The notes: generated by a model from the sequence alone, not told the origin. A stretch of 51,111 nucleotides of DNA from Gammaproteobacteria bacterium (GCA_005878835.1 VBMV01000065.1:1-51111), one strand, 5' to 3'; numbered from the stretch's first letter, positions 8,486 through 16,994 are shown. Made by a program: numbers and translations.

Positions 8486-9151
8486 ATGACGAACGCCCGC
8501 AGGGCAGGGTACGCAGTTGTCGGAATCCTCATGGGCGCGGCGTGTGGCTCGGCGCACGCCGCCGACCCCCTGGGGTTCTACGTGGGCGCGGGCATCGGAC
8601 ACTCGCAGGTGCGCAACGAGGTGCAATTCGTCGGAGCTTCCGGCGCGCCGATCCTCGGATCTCTTGGCCTCTCCGGGGGCGCGACCGGCTGGAAGGCCAT
8701 CCTGGGCATGCGACCCTTGTCGGTCATCGGCGCCGAAGCGGAGTACCTCGACTTCGGCAGCGCCTCAGGCTCGGCCAGCATCCCCGCGACGGTGACGACG
8801 GGGGGACTCAACGCGACGGGACACTCCCAGCCGAAGGCGCCGGCGATCTTTGCGATGGGCTACCTGCCGATTCCGCTGCCCTATCTGGATATTTTCGCCA
8901 AGGCGGGCGTGGCCGAACTGAAATCCAGCGTCAATGCCAGTGCGCAGGCGACCTGCCCGACCAACCTGCCTTGCATTCCGATCCTCATTCCGCCGTACTC
9001 CGCCAGCAGCAGCAGCACGCGTTTCGCGTACGGTGCCGGGTTGCAGGTGAAGCTCGCGTCGCTGGCGTTGCGAGCCGAGTACGAGCGCATCCACTCGAGC
9101 AGCGGCGACCCGGATCTGCTGTCGCTCGCCCTCACCTGGAGCCCGTTGTAG
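8486..9151 (+). CDS. Outer-membrane beta-barrel protein (OmpA/OmpW-like small porin fold)
   Basis: The 221-aa product has a signal peptide ending near GSAHA (about residue 26). GFYVGAGIGHSQVRNEV follows, typical of small eight-stranded outer-membrane barrels. Alternating hydrophobic strands continue (VIGAEAEYLDFGS, RFAYGAGLQVKLA, LALRAEYERI). It ends LSLALTWSPL rather than with a terminal Phe. GGAGG at 8476-8480 is a strong ribosome-binding site for ATG 8486. A Cys-Pro-rich loop (TCPTNLPCIPILIPP) may be disulfide-bonded outside. Function unknown; it replaces genes usually found between dut and pyrE. Confidence 0.75.
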   Translation: MTNARRAGYAVVGILMGAACGSAHAADPLGFYVGAGIGHSQVRNEVQFVGASGAPILGSLGLSGGATGWKAILGMRPLSVIGAEAEYLDFGSASGSASIPATVTTGGLNATGHSQPKAPAIFAMGYLPIPLPYLDIFAKAGVAELKSSVNASAQATCPTNLPCIPILIPPYSASSSSTRFAYGAGLQVKLASLALRAEYERIHSSSGDPDLLSLALTWSPL

Positions 9152-9167
9152 GAGCGCCCGCCGGACC

Positions 9168-9830
9168 CTATTGCGAGTGGATGGTGTGCAGCGCCCGGTA
9201 ACGCTCGATGTCGGCCTGGAACTGCGCGCGCAGGGTCGTTTCTTCCTGGGTCTTGACGGCGAGCTCCTGGTCCTGGGCGTGCAGCTCATTGACGGTGCGC
9301 ACCAGATTCTCCGCCAGATCATCCGGCATGCGCCGCGCGTCGGGGCGTGCGCTGTAGGGCTGGAAGCTCAGCGCCCGCGTCTGCAGGGTGGCGAGGCGCG
9401 TGCGCAGACTCTCCGTGTACTGCTCGGCCGCGGCGCGCTGACCTCTGAGCTGATCCAGCCGCAAGTCCCGCAACGCCTCGATATCCTTGATCGAAGTGTA
9501 GGTGGTGATCAGGAAGGCGTCATGCTGGCGCTGCTTCATCTGCGCCTCGCGCGCGCGCGCCTCCGCAGTGGCCTGCTCCGGAGACTTCTGCGCCTCCAGG
9601 CGTCCGACCTCCACGCCCTGACTGTTGAGGACGGCACGTTCCTTGGAGGCGTACTGCGGCGGAATGTGGTCACCGTAGTGCACCACGCCCTGCTCATCGA
9701 CCCAGCGGTAGGCGACGCCTTGCTTGGATGAGGAGTGGCTCGGAGCGGCGGCGGCGCACGCGCCGGCACACGCGAGCGCCGTAGCGGCGAGCAGCCAGCG
9801 GGAGCGGGGGCGCGGGGCGCGGGAGGACAT
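9168..9830 (-). CDS. DUF4124-domain periplasmic protein with coiled coil
   Basis: From ATG 9830 (GGGAGG just upstream on the minus strand) the protein is 220 aa. The signal sequence is Ala-rich (LLAATALACAGACAAA). A DUF4124-like module YRWVDEQGVVHYGDHIPP follows at about residues 40-58, then a long charged helical region rich in Glu, Arg and Gln that looks like a coiled coil. DUF4124 proteins are envelope proteins of unknown role. The frame runs further up to 9899, but that extension overlaps pyrE and lacks a signal peptide. It follows pyrE on the same strand and is convergent with the barrel gene. Confidence 0.8.
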   Translation of the reverse strand: MSSRAPRPRSRWLLAATALACAGACAAAAPSHSSSKQGVAYRWVDEQGVVHYGDHIPPQYASKERAVLNSQGVEVGRLEAQKSPEQATAEARAREAQMKQRQHDAFLITTYTSIKDIEALRDLRLDQLRGQRAAAEQYTESLRTRLATLQTRALSFQPYSARPDARRMPDDLAENLVRTVNELHAQDQELAVKTQEETTLRAQFQADIERYRALHTIHSQ

Positions 9831-9867
9831 GCGGGTATATTCCCGCGCCGGATGCGCGGCTGGCAAG

Positions 9868-10527
9868 TCACGCGGCGCCGTAGCGCTGCTGATAGGCACG
9901 CAGGGCTGTGAGCTGCTCGGCAGAAACGCGCGCGCGTCCGTCCGGCGGCCCCGACAGGGCCTCGATCAGCTCGGTGAGTGTGACGATGCTCACACACTGA
10001 AGGCCCTGCTGCTGCTCCAGCTCCTGCACGGCGCTCGCGGCGCCCCGCCCGCGTTCCTGGCGGTCGAGCGCCAGCGCCACGCCTGCCGGCTGCGCGCCCG
10101 CGGTGCGAATGATCTCGAGCGATTCGCGCACCGCCGTGCCCGCCGTAATCACATCGTCCACCACCAGCACGCGCCCCTCGAGCGGCGCCCCGACGACGTT
10201 ACCGCCCTCGCCGTGGTCCTTGGCTTCCTTGCGGTTGAAGGCGCAGGGGACGCGGCGGCCGTGCTCGCCGGACAGCGCCATCACCGTCGCAACCGCCAGC
10301 GCAATACCCTTGTAGGCCGGGCCGAAGATCATGTCGAAGCGGATCCCGGAGTGGACGATGGCCGCGGCATAACACTTCCCGAGTGTCGCGAGCGCCTCGC
10401 CGTCGCTGAACAGGCCGGCGTTGAAGAAGTACGGGCTCTCGCGCCCGGACTTGAGCGCGAAGTTCCCGAAGCGCAGCGCATCGCGCTTCAGAGCCAGGTC
10501 GATGAACGTGAGCTGGTATTGCCGCAT
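9868..10527 (-). CDS. pyrE: Orotate phosphoribosyltransferase
   Basis: PyrE converts orotate and PRPP to orotidine 5'-phosphate in pyrimidine synthesis. The 219-aa protein has FALKSGRESPYFFNAG at the N-terminus, the flexible catalytic loop FNRKEAKDHGEGG, and the PRPP-binding motif VLVVDDVITAGTA. Length and motifs are standard. It diverges from the ExoIII/Crc-type gene, with only 16 bp between the two start codons. Their promoters must therefore lie inside the opposing coding sequences. This is the arrangement found at pyrE-crc in pseudomonads. Confidence 0.97.
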   Translation of the reverse strand: MRQYQLTFIDLALKRDALRFGNFALKSGRESPYFFNAGLFSDGEALATLGKCYAAAIVHSGIRFDMIFGPAYKGIALAVATVMALSGEHGRRVPCAFNRKEAKDHGEGGNVVGAPLEGRVLVVDDVITAGTAVRESLEIIRTAGAQPAGVALALDRQERGRGAASAVQELEQQQGLQCVSIVTLTELIEALSGPPDGRARVSAEQLTALRAYQQRYGAA

Positions 10528-10543
10528 GGCCTATGATTGCCTG

Positions 10544-11311
10544 ATGCGAGTCATCACCGTCAATGTCTGCGGAATCCGCTCCGCCGCGGCGAAGGGCCTG
10601 TTCCGCTGGCTGCGCCGCCAGGACGCGGACTTCGTCTGCCTGCAGGAGACCCGCAGCCAGGAGCCGCAGCTGGCAGGCCATGCCGTGACGCTGCCCGGCT
10701 ATCACAGCTTCTTCTGCGACGCCGAGCGCAAGGGTTACGCCGGTGTCGCGCTCTACACGCGCCACACCCCGCGGCGCGTGGTGCGCGGCTTCGGCGTCGC
10801 CGAGTTCGACCGCGAAGGACGCTACCTGGAAGCGCAGTTCGGAGACCTCTCGGTGGTATCGCTCTACCTGCCCTCGGGGTCCGCCGGCCCGCAGCGGCAG
10901 GCCGCGAAATTCCGCTTTCTCGAGGCCTTCACGCCGCACCTCGCACGTCTGCGCCGGCGGCGCCGCCACTACATCCTGGGCGGCGACTGGAACATCGCGC
11001 ATCGCGCCATCGATCTGAAGAACTGGAGGTCGAACCAGAAGAACTCCGGGTTCCTGCCCGAGGAGCGCGCCTGGATGGACCATTTGTTCAGCCGGGGCGG
11101 GTACGTGGACGCGTTCCGCGAGGTGCGCCCCGAGCCGGAGCTGTATACCTGGTGGTCGAACCGCGGGCGGGCGCGCGCCAACAACGTCGGCTGGCGCATC
11201 GACTACCAGGTGGTGAGCGGCTCGCTCGCCGGCAAGGCGCGCGCCGCCTCGATATACAAGGAGCGGCGCTTCTCGGATCACGCGCCGCTCATCATGGACT
11301 ACGCTCTGTGA
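10544..11311 (+). CDS. Exodeoxyribonuclease III-family protein at the crc locus
   Basis: The 255-aa protein belongs to the Mg-dependent endonuclease/exonuclease/phosphatase fold and, by its position next to pyrE and overall sequence, is close to Pseudomonas Crc. Unlike Crc it keeps the whole ExoIII active site: Glu35 (LQETR), Asp148 and Asn150 (GGDWNIAH), Asp220 (WRIDYQ) and Asp245-His246 (SDHAP). It is therefore predicted to be an active AP endonuclease / 3'-5' exonuclease rather than a translational repressor. The track frame extends upstream, but ATG 10544 gives the family start MRVITVNVCGIR. Its stop overlaps the GTG start of the ampG-like gene. Confidence 0.93.
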   Translation: MRVITVNVCGIRSAAAKGLFRWLRRQDADFVCLQETRSQEPQLAGHAVTLPGYHSFFCDAERKGYAGVALYTRHTPRRVVRGFGVAEFDREGRYLEAQFGDLSVVSLYLPSGSAGPQRQAAKFRFLEAFTPHLARLRRRRRHYILGGDWNIAHRAIDLKNWRSNQKNSGFLPEERAWMDHLFSRGGYVDAFREVRPEPELYTWWSNRGRARANNVGWRIDYQVVSGSLAGKARAASIYKERRFSDHAPLIMDYAL

Positions 11312-12570
11312 GCGCGCCGCGCGCCAGGCCGCGGCTGCGCGAGGTGCTCGCGAGCCCCAAGATGCTCGCGATCCTGTTCCTCGGGGCCGCGTCCGGCTTT
11401 CCCAACCAGATCACCGAGAGCGCGCTGCAGGCCTGGCTGAAGGACGCCGGAGCCACCAACGTCACCATCGGGGTGATGTCGTACGTGGCGCTGCCGTATC
11501 TGTTGAAATTCCTGTGGGCGCCGTTCATCGATCGCTACCCGCTGCCGCTGCTCGGGCGCCGCCGCGGCTGGATAGTGGCGATGCAGGCCGCGCTCGGGGC
11601 CACCATCGCGCTGTTTGCGCTGCAGAACCCCGCGCTGGCGCTGGCGCCGATCACCGCCTGCGCCGTGGCGATCGTATTCTTCTCGGCGACCCAGGACATC
11701 GCCTTTGATGCGTACCGCACCGACGTGTCGCTGCCGAGCGAGCGCGGACTCGCCGCGGCCGCCACCAACCTCGGCTACCGCTCGGCCGCCTGGTTCGCCT
11801 CGGCCGGCGCGCTCATCATCGCCGATCACTTCGGCTGGCGGCTTGCGTTCCTGGTTCTCGCCGCCCTCATGCTGGCATTCGGCGTGGCGACGGCGCTGGC
11901 TCCTGAGCCCCCCTATCCTCATCAGCCCCGCTCGCTGCGCGAATCGGTGGTGATGCCGCTCGAGGAACTGCTGGGCACCCCGAGCGCGGCGACGCTGATC
12001 GGGGTGGTGCTGCTGTTCAAGGTGGGCGATGCCTTTGCCAACAAGCTGTTCACGCCGTTCATGATGGACGTCGGGTTCTCGAAGACCGAAATCGGGCTCA
12101 TCGTGAAAGCACTGTTCACGGCCAGCACGCTCGTCGGCTCGGTGCTGGGCGGCATTCTCATGGTGAAGCTCGGGCTGCTGCGCTCGATGCTCGCCTTCGG
12201 CGTGCTGCAGGCGCTCACCAACCTGCTGTACTGCGCGCTGGCGCTCGCCGGCAAGAGTTATCCCATCATGGTCGGCGCAGTGGTCATCGAGCACGTTGCC
12301 GGCGCCATGGGCGGCATTGCACTGGTCGCCCTCATCATGGCGCTGTGCGATGTGCGCTACAGCGCATTTCAGTACGCGCTGCTGTCGGCACTCGCACTGC
12401 TGCCGCGCTACAGTCTTGGGTACCCGGCCGGCTGGATTGCCGACCACGGCGGCTGGTATGTCTACTACGTGATGAGTTTCGTGCTCGCCCTGCCGGGCCT
12501 GGCGATGGTGTATCTGACGCGGCGCAAGATCGATGCGCTCGACCGGCTGCGCTCGGAGGAGGGGTCGTGA
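11308..12570 (+). CDS. AmpG-like muropeptide permease (MFS)
   Basis: The 420-aa membrane protein has about 12 hydrophobic segments and AmpG hallmarks. LFLGAASGFPNQIT and LQAWLKDAG lie in the first 60 residues, then LPYLLKFLWAPFIDRY, GRRRGW and ATQDIAFDAYRTD. AmpG imports anhydro-muropeptides from the periplasm for peptidoglycan recycling and beta-lactamase induction. GTG 11308 overlaps the upstream stop (GTGA). A GTGA overlap with the Rieske gene downstream makes a three-gene coupled unit. Whether the substrate is a muropeptide is inferred from the family. Confidence 0.85.
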   Translation: MSAPRARPRLREVLASPKMLAILFLGAASGFPNQITESALQAWLKDAGATNVTIGVMSYVALPYLLKFLWAPFIDRYPLPLLGRRRGWIVAMQAALGATIALFALQNPALALAPITACAVAIVFFSATQDIAFDAYRTDVSLPSERGLAAAATNLGYRSAAWFASAGALIIADHFGWRLAFLVLAALMLAFGVATALAPEPPYPHQPRSLRESVVMPLEELLGTPSAATLIGVVLLFKVGDAFANKLFTPFMMDVGFSKTEIGLIVKALFTASTLVGSVLGGILMVKLGLLRSMLAFGVLQALTNLLYCALALAGKSYPIMVGAVVIEHVAGAMGGIALVALIMALCDVRYSAFQYALLSALALLPRYSLGYPAGWIADHGGWYVYYVMSFVLALPGLAMVYLTRRKIDALDRLRSEEGS

Positions 12571-12977
12571 GCACGGGGGATCGCATGCAGGGTGCACAGG
12601 CATTCGACCTGGCGAGGGTCGTGTGCCGTCTCACGGAGCTCGAGCGCCAGGGCGCACGTGCCTTCGTCATCGGCGCCGGCGACTGGCCGCTCAGGGGCTT
12701 TGTGGTGCGGGTGGGGGATGCGGTGCGCGGCTACGTGAACCGCTGTCCCCACGCCGGCCATCCGCTGAATCTGCTGCCGGACCGGTTCCTCACCTGCGAC
12801 GGCGCGCTCATCCTGTGCTCCTCGCACGGCGCGCTGTTCGAGAAGAGTAGCGGCTATTGCGTGGCAGGCCCGTGCGCCGGGCGCGCGCTCACCCCCGTGG
12901 CGCTCGAGATCAGACACGGATACGTCCTGCTGGCCGACAGCGTGGACGCGGGCGCTCTGGCGCAGGCGGCCTGTTAG
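12567..12977 (+). CDS. Rieske [2Fe-2S] ferredoxin-like protein
   Basis: From GTG 12567 (GTGA overlap with the ampG-like gene) the product is 136 aa; ATG 12585 is an alternative six codons later. The Rieske cluster ligands are clear: Cys60-x-His62 in NRCPHAGHPLN, and Cys84-xx-His87 in LCSSHGALF. The small soluble protein should pass electrons in a cytosolic reaction. No oxygenase partner is encoded beside it. Upstream coupling to exo and ampG gives no obvious pathway. Identification of the domain is sure, the role is not. Confidence 0.88.
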   Translation: MSTGDRMQGAQAFDLARVVCRLTELERQGARAFVIGAGDWPLRGFVVRVGDAVRGYVNRCPHAGHPLNLLPDRFLTCDGALILCSSHGALFEKSSGYCVAGPCAGRALTPVALEIRHGYVLLADSVDAGALAQAAC

Positions 12978-13005
12978 CGGTGCGGGTGGCGTTGCGGGCG
13001 GCGGA

Positions 13006-13323
13006 TCACTCGAACAGATCGATGCCGTCGAGCGAGCCCGCGCGCAGGTCCCGGTCCTCCGCCAGCGAGTCCGAGCCCGAGCCGCGGCCCTCGTCCGTGG
13101 CCTCGACATCGACCGAGCCGCTCCAGTCCTCGGGAGCTTCGGCGGCTTCGAGCGCGCCGTCCTCCCACTGCGCCTCCCAGTCCTCAATGTCCATTTCCTC
13201 GACCGTGCCGTCGAAATACTGGATCTCGATCGTGCCGTCGTCATCGTCGAGGGCCACCACCTCGAACAACGCGCCGCCGCTTGAGCGATACCAATCGCCG
13301 ATAGCCGGTTGAGGAGTCGCCAT
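13006..13323 (-). CDS. Small acidic protein of unknown function (DUF6763-like)
   Basis: The 105-aa product starts MATPQPAIGDWYRSSGG behind a good ribosome-binding site (GGGAGGT on the minus strand). A compact beta module FEVVALDDDDGTIEIQYFDG follows, then VEEMDIEDWE and PEDWSGSVDVE. The C-terminal third is very acidic and Ser/Gly-rich. The sequence resembles a small family restricted to gammaproteobacteria (I think DUF6763; not verified). No signal peptide or membrane segment is seen. Function unknown. It diverges from marC across an intergenic region holding a perfect 8-bp inverted repeat. Confidence 0.8.
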   Translation of the reverse strand: MATPQPAIGDWYRSSGGALFEVVALDDDDGTIEIQYFDGTVEEMDIEDWEAQWEDGALEAAEAPEDWSGSVDVEATDEGRGSGSDSLAEDRDLRAGSLDGIDLFE

Positions 13324-13398
13324 CGCTGCCCACCTCCCGCGAAGACATTCCTTGGTACTGCGGATTCGCAGTGCGCTCTACAATCCATGTTGCGCTTC

Positions 13399-13419
13399 GT
13401 TCTTGACGCTTTCAAGAAC
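13399..13419. repeat. Perfect 8-bp inverted repeat between divergent genes
   Basis: GTTCTTGA (13399-13406), a 5-nt centre CGCTT, then TCAAGAAC (13412-13419). Both flanking genes (13323 minus, 13465 plus) start away from it, so it is not a transcription terminator of either. An operator is the simpler reading. Confidence 0.5.
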
Positions 13420-13464
13420 TATCGGGGGATTTCGCCGCGGGCCTGCCCGTGACGCGTGCCATCA

Positions 13465-14097
13465 ATGCTCGAGCAGCCACTCAAGTTCTTCGTCGTATTC
13501 TTCGTGGTGGTCGAACCGGTATCGCTCATTCCGCTGTTCACCGGGCTCACCGTCGGCGCCACCAGACAGTACAAGCGCCGCATGGCGCTGAGAGCCGTCA
13601 GCGTGTCCGCCATGATCCTGCTGCTGTTCGCGCTCGGCGGGGCGGCGTTCCTCACGCTCATGGGCATCAGCCTCGAGGCGTTCCGCATATTCGGCGGCCT
13701 GCTGTTGTTTCTGCTCGCGCTGGAGATGGTGTTTGCGCGCGAGTCCGGCGCGCGCACCTCCAGCAGCGAGGCGGCCGAGAGCCGGCGGCGCGCGGACATC
13801 TCGGTCTTTCCGCTGGCGTTTCCGTTCATCGCAGGCCCCGGCGCGCTCGCCACCATTCTGCTGTGGTTCGGGCCGCTGCACCTTGCCGGCCAGGCGGCGC
13901 TCTTCGGCGCACTGCTGGCGGCGGTCGCGGTGGTGCTCGCGATCGCACTGGCGCTGATGCTGCTGGCCGATCCGCTGATGCGCGTGATCGGCGTGACCGG
14001 CGCCAATGTTGCCGGCCGGCTCCTGGGGGTGGTCCTGGGCGCGCTCGCCGTGCAGTTCGTGCTCGACGGACTGCGCCAGGCGTTCGGCGTCGGCTGA
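13465..14097 (+). CDS. MarC-family integral membrane protein
   Basis: The product of about 210 aa has six hydrophobic segments and MarC/UPF0056 features: FFVVVEPVSLIPLFTGLT near the N-terminus, then FRIFGGLLLFLLALEM and FPFIAGPGALATIL. GANVAGRLLGVVLGALAVQF lies near the C-terminus. The family is conserved, but its transport substrate and role are unknown. ATG 13465 is used; an in-frame GTG at 13456 would add three residues. It ends 14 bp before the convergent trmB stop. Confidence 0.88.
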   Translation: MLEQPLKFFVVFFVVVEPVSLIPLFTGLTVGATRQYKRRMALRAVSVSAMILLLFALGGAAFLTLMGISLEAFRIFGGLLLFLLALEMVFARESGARTSSSEAAESRRRADISVFPLAFPFIAGPGALATILLWFGPLHLAGQAALFGALLAAVAVVLAIALALMLLADPLMRVIGVTGANVAGRLLGVVLGALAVQFVLDGLRQAFGVG

Positions 14098-14111
14098 AGG
14101 GTGTCGTCGTC

Positions 14112-14798
14112 TCAGATTCGCCGGAAGGCGAGGTCCCAGACTTCGTGGCCCAGACGCTCGCCGCGGCGCTCGAAGCGCGTGGGAACGCGTTCCGCCGGCC
14201 GCGGCGCGAAGGCGCCGGCGGGCGCGAGATTCTCGAGCTCCGGCGTTGCCATCAGAGTCGAGAGCATCTCGAGTGCGTACGGCTGCCAGTCGGTGGCGAG
14301 GCGCAACACGCCGCCGTGCACGAGGCGGCTCACCGCCAGGTCGACGAACGGGCGCTGGATCAGACGCCGCTTGTGGTGGCGCTTCTTGGGCCAGGGATCC
14401 GGAAACAGCACCAGGATCTCGTGCACGCAGTGCGGGGCGATCTGCCGCTCGAACACCTCGACCGCGTCGTGACAGATCACGCGCACGTTCGTGAGCCGCT
14501 GCTCCTCGAGCCCGAGGAGCAGCCGGCCGACGCCCGGCCGATGGACCTCGACGCCCAGAAAATCCCGCCCGGGATGCGCGCAGGCGAGCGAGAGCAGGTT
14601 CTCACCGTTGCCGAAGCCGATCTCGATGGTGCACGGTGCATCGCGCCCGAACAGCGCTTCGGTGTCGAGCACCTGCGTCCCGAACGCGACGCCGTATTTC
14701 GGCCACAGGCAGCTCAGCGCGCGCTCCTGCGCCGCCGTGATGCGGCCGCCGCGGGTCACGAAGGAGCGGATGGAGCGTGGGTGTTCGGCTGCAGTCAT
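14112..14798 (-). CDS. trmB: tRNA (guanine-N7-)-methyltransferase
   Basis: TrmB methylates G46 of tRNA with SAM. ATG 14798 gives 228 aa, near the usual ~239. It contains RSFVTRGGRITAAQ, the SAM motif IEIGFGNGENLL and the family signature VLFPDPWPKKRHHKRRL. GGVLRLATDWQPYALEML follows toward the C-terminus. The open frame extends to 14903, but that addition overlaps the upstream regulatory gap and lacks homology. It diverges from the S10 peptidase gene. Confidence 0.95.
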   Translation of the reverse strand: MTAAEHPRSIRSFVTRGGRITAAQERALSCLWPKYGVAFGTQVLDTEALFGRDAPCTIEIGFGNGENLLSLACAHPGRDFLGVEVHRPGVGRLLLGLEEQRLTNVRVICHDAVEVFERQIAPHCVHEILVLFPDPWPKKRHHKRRLIQRPFVDLAVSRLVHGGVLRLATDWQPYALEMLSTLMATPELENLAPAGAFAPRPAERVPTRFERRGERLGHEVWDLAFRRI

Positions 14799-14902
14799 GT
14801 CTTCACTGGATCCTACAGCGCGGTGACGGGCGCGCACCGGCGCGATCATGGTATAAGCCCGCGCGGTGCGGGAGCGGCCCGCTGACAAGGGGGAGTCGCG
14901 CA

Positions 14903-16534
14903 ATGTGGAAGTGGCGGTCGGCGGGCATCATTGCCCTGGCGAGTGTGTGCGGCGCGGGCCTCGCGCAGGAGCGCCCGCGAGCCGAGGAACCATCCCATGC
15001 GATCGAGCAGGGCGCCCGTGCGGGTGAGCAACCCGGCCCCGCGGCGGGTCTTACCTCGCAGCTGTGCAGGATCGACATCAAGGGCGACAAGAAGGACCAG
15101 TGGATGCGGCTGCCGAAGGCGGAGAGCTCGGTCACGCAGCATCGCCTGAACGCCGGCGGCAAGTCATTCGACTACACCGCCACCGCCGGCACGCTGATCA
15201 TCCGCGACGACGAGGACAAGCCGACCGCCAGCATGGGCTATATCGCTTACACGCGGCACGACCTCAAGGGCGCGCGGCCGCTGATGTTCGCGTTCAACGG
15301 CGGACCGGGATCCTCCTCGCTGTGGCTGCACATGGGCGTGTTGGGACCCAAGCGCGTCGTGGTGTCCGATCCGGGTCCGACGCCGGCGGGCCCGTATCGC
15401 ACCGTGGACAACGAGTTCGGCGTGCTCGACAAGAGCGACCTGGTGATGATCGATCCGGTCGGCACCGGAGTGAGCCACGCGGTCTGCGATCACCGGGACG
15501 ACGAGTTCTGGGCGGTCGATCCGGACATCGATTCCGTCAGCCGCTTCATCGCGCAGTACGTGAGCGACAACAATCGCTGGACTTCGCCGAAGTACCTGCT
15601 GGGCGAGAGTTACGGCACCACGCGCGGGGCGGCCATCGTCAACTACCTGCGCGCCCGGCGCTCGTTCGCCTTCAACGGCCTGATACTCGTGTCCGTCGCC
15701 ACCGACATCGAGGCGATATTCGCCGAGCTGCCCGGGAACGACCGGCCCTACGCCGTATACCTGCCGGGGTACGCGGCCGTGGCCTGGTATCACCACATGC
15801 TGCCCAACCAGCCCACCGCGCTCGAGCCGTTCCTCACCGAAGTGCGCGCCTACGCCATGGGCCCCTTCACCGCAGCGCTCCTCAAGGGCGATGCGCTCGG
15901 CGATGCCGACCGCGAGGCCGTGGCGCAGAAGATGCACGAGTACACCGGGTTGTCGGTCGAGTATCTGAAGGCCGCCAACCTGCGCGTGTCGGAGATTGCG
16001 TTCGCGCACGAGCTCCTGAAGGCGCAGCGCAAGACCCTCGGCCGCCTCGACGGGCGCTTCGTCGGACCGACCATGGACCCGCTGGAGAAGTACACCGACT
16101 ATGACCCGCAGTCATCCGCCATCAGCGCCGCCTTTGCGGCGGCGTTCCTCGACTACTACCACGGGGAGCTCAGGTTCGGGCAGGGCAGCACCTACCGCAC
16201 CACCAATTTCGGCGTCGGCGAGCACTGGAAGTGGGTGCACAAGACCGAGCACGGCGAGCAGCCCATGGTCAATTCAGGTGTCGACCTCGCGGAAGCGCTG
16301 GTGAAGGATGCCAACCTGCGAGTGCTGGTGCTGAACGGCTATTACGATCTCGCCACCCCGTTCTCGGCGACCGAGTACGTCATGGCGCACCTGGGCCTGC
16401 CGCCCGGCCTCGGCGCGCGCATCGACATGAAGTACTACGAGGCCGGCCACATGATGTACGTGCATCCGCCCTCGATGGCCAAGATGAAGCGCGACCTGGA
16501 TGCGTTCATCGACGCGACCGCCGCGCCGCACTGA
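14903..16534 (+). CDS. Exported S10-family serine carboxypeptidase
   Basis: The 543-aa protein has a signal peptide (cleavage near GAGLAQ, about residue 22) and an alpha/beta-hydrolase serine carboxypeptidase domain. The triad is visible: Ser236 in LLGESYGTTRG, Asp482 in LNGYYDLATP and His516 in EAGHMMYVHP. The oxyanion motif FNGGPGSSSLW lies near residue 132. It should release C-terminal residues from peptides in the periplasm or outside. GGGGGAG lies about 10 nt upstream of ATG 14903. The neighbouring TonB receptor could suggest nutrient scavenging, but no direct link is shown. Confidence 0.92.
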   Translation: MWKWRSAGIIALASVCGAGLAQERPRAEEPSHAIEQGARAGEQPGPAAGLTSQLCRIDIKGDKKDQWMRLPKAESSVTQHRLNAGGKSFDYTATAGTLIIRDDEDKPTASMGYIAYTRHDLKGARPLMFAFNGGPGSSSLWLHMGVLGPKRVVVSDPGPTPAGPYRTVDNEFGVLDKSDLVMIDPVGTGVSHAVCDHRDDEFWAVDPDIDSVSRFIAQYVSDNNRWTSPKYLLGESYGTTRGAAIVNYLRARRSFAFNGLILVSVATDIEAIFAELPGNDRPYAVYLPGYAAVAWYHHMLPNQPTALEPFLTEVRAYAMGPFTAALLKGDALGDADREAVAQKMHEYTGLSVEYLKAANLRVSEIAFAHELLKAQRKTLGRLDGRFVGPTMDPLEKYTDYDPQSSAISAAFAAAFLDYYHGELRFGQGSTYRTTNFGVGEHWKWVHKTEHGEQPMVNSGVDLAEALVKDANLRVLVLNGYYDLATPFSATEYVMAHLGLPPGLGARIDMKYYEAGHMMYVHPPSMAKMKRDLDAFIDATAAPH

Positions 16535-16570
16535 TCGGCAGCGCCATCCGGGCGCCTTGCGCGCACCCTC

Positions 16571-16915
16571 ATGCTCTCCTCCAATGCGATCTGCGCGGTC
16601 ACCCTCGCGTTCATCGTGGGAATGGTGTGGCTGCGCACGCGCATGCACTACCGGCGCGGGCGAGAGCGGATCGCGCTCACCCGCGCTGGCCGCATCTACT
16701 TCGCTGTGCTGGCGGGTGTGCTGGTGTTGGGTTGGCTCGCAGCCCCGGCGGCCGGGCACGCGTTCTGGCCCGCCGCGCCGAGCACTCCCACGCTCTCGCG
16801 CGTGGTGTGGTTTCTCGCCACCTATTACCTGTTCATTCCCCTGCATCGCGCGTTGCGGGCGCGCGGAGTTGAAGTATTCAAGGTCGCTGTCGCGCGCGTA
16901 CAAGAAGACGCCTGA
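16571..16915 (+). CDS. Small hypothetical membrane protein
   Basis: The 114-aa product has three hydrophobic segments: about residues 4-20 (AICAVTLAFIVGMVWL), 41-60 (RIYFAVLAGVLVLGWLAA) and 78-95 (VVWFLATYYLFIPLH). Basic loops lie between them. No family is recognised. It begins 36 bp after the S10 peptidase and may be cotranscribed. There is no strong ribosome-binding site before ATG 16571. GC-rich shadow frames exist on both strands here, but the hydrophobic pattern favours this one. Confidence 0.6.
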   Translation: MLSSNAICAVTLAFIVGMVWLRTRMHYRRGRERIALTRAGRIYFAVLAGVLVLGWLAAPAAGHAFWPAAPSTPTLSRVVWFLATYYLFIPLHRALRARGVEVFKVAVARVQEDA

Positions 16916-16974
16916 GCCACCGGCGCCTGTGGCAGCAAAGACACGTTCGTGTGTATCATGACCGGATTCTGAAG

Positions 16975-16994
16975 TCCGCCGACGGTCCGGCGGA
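16975..16994. repeat. 7-bp inverted repeat upstream of the TonB receptor gene
   Basis: TCCGCCG (16975-16981), loop ACGGTC, CGGCGGA (16988-16994). It lies 59 nt after the small membrane-protein gene and 69 nt before the receptor start. It lacks a T-tract, so it may be a weak terminator or an operator. Confidence 0.4.

Noticed and set aside
10199-11281. 360-codon minus-strand open frame across pyrE and the ExoIII gene
   Set aside because: It overlaps two confidently identified genes in other frames and has no recognisable domain.
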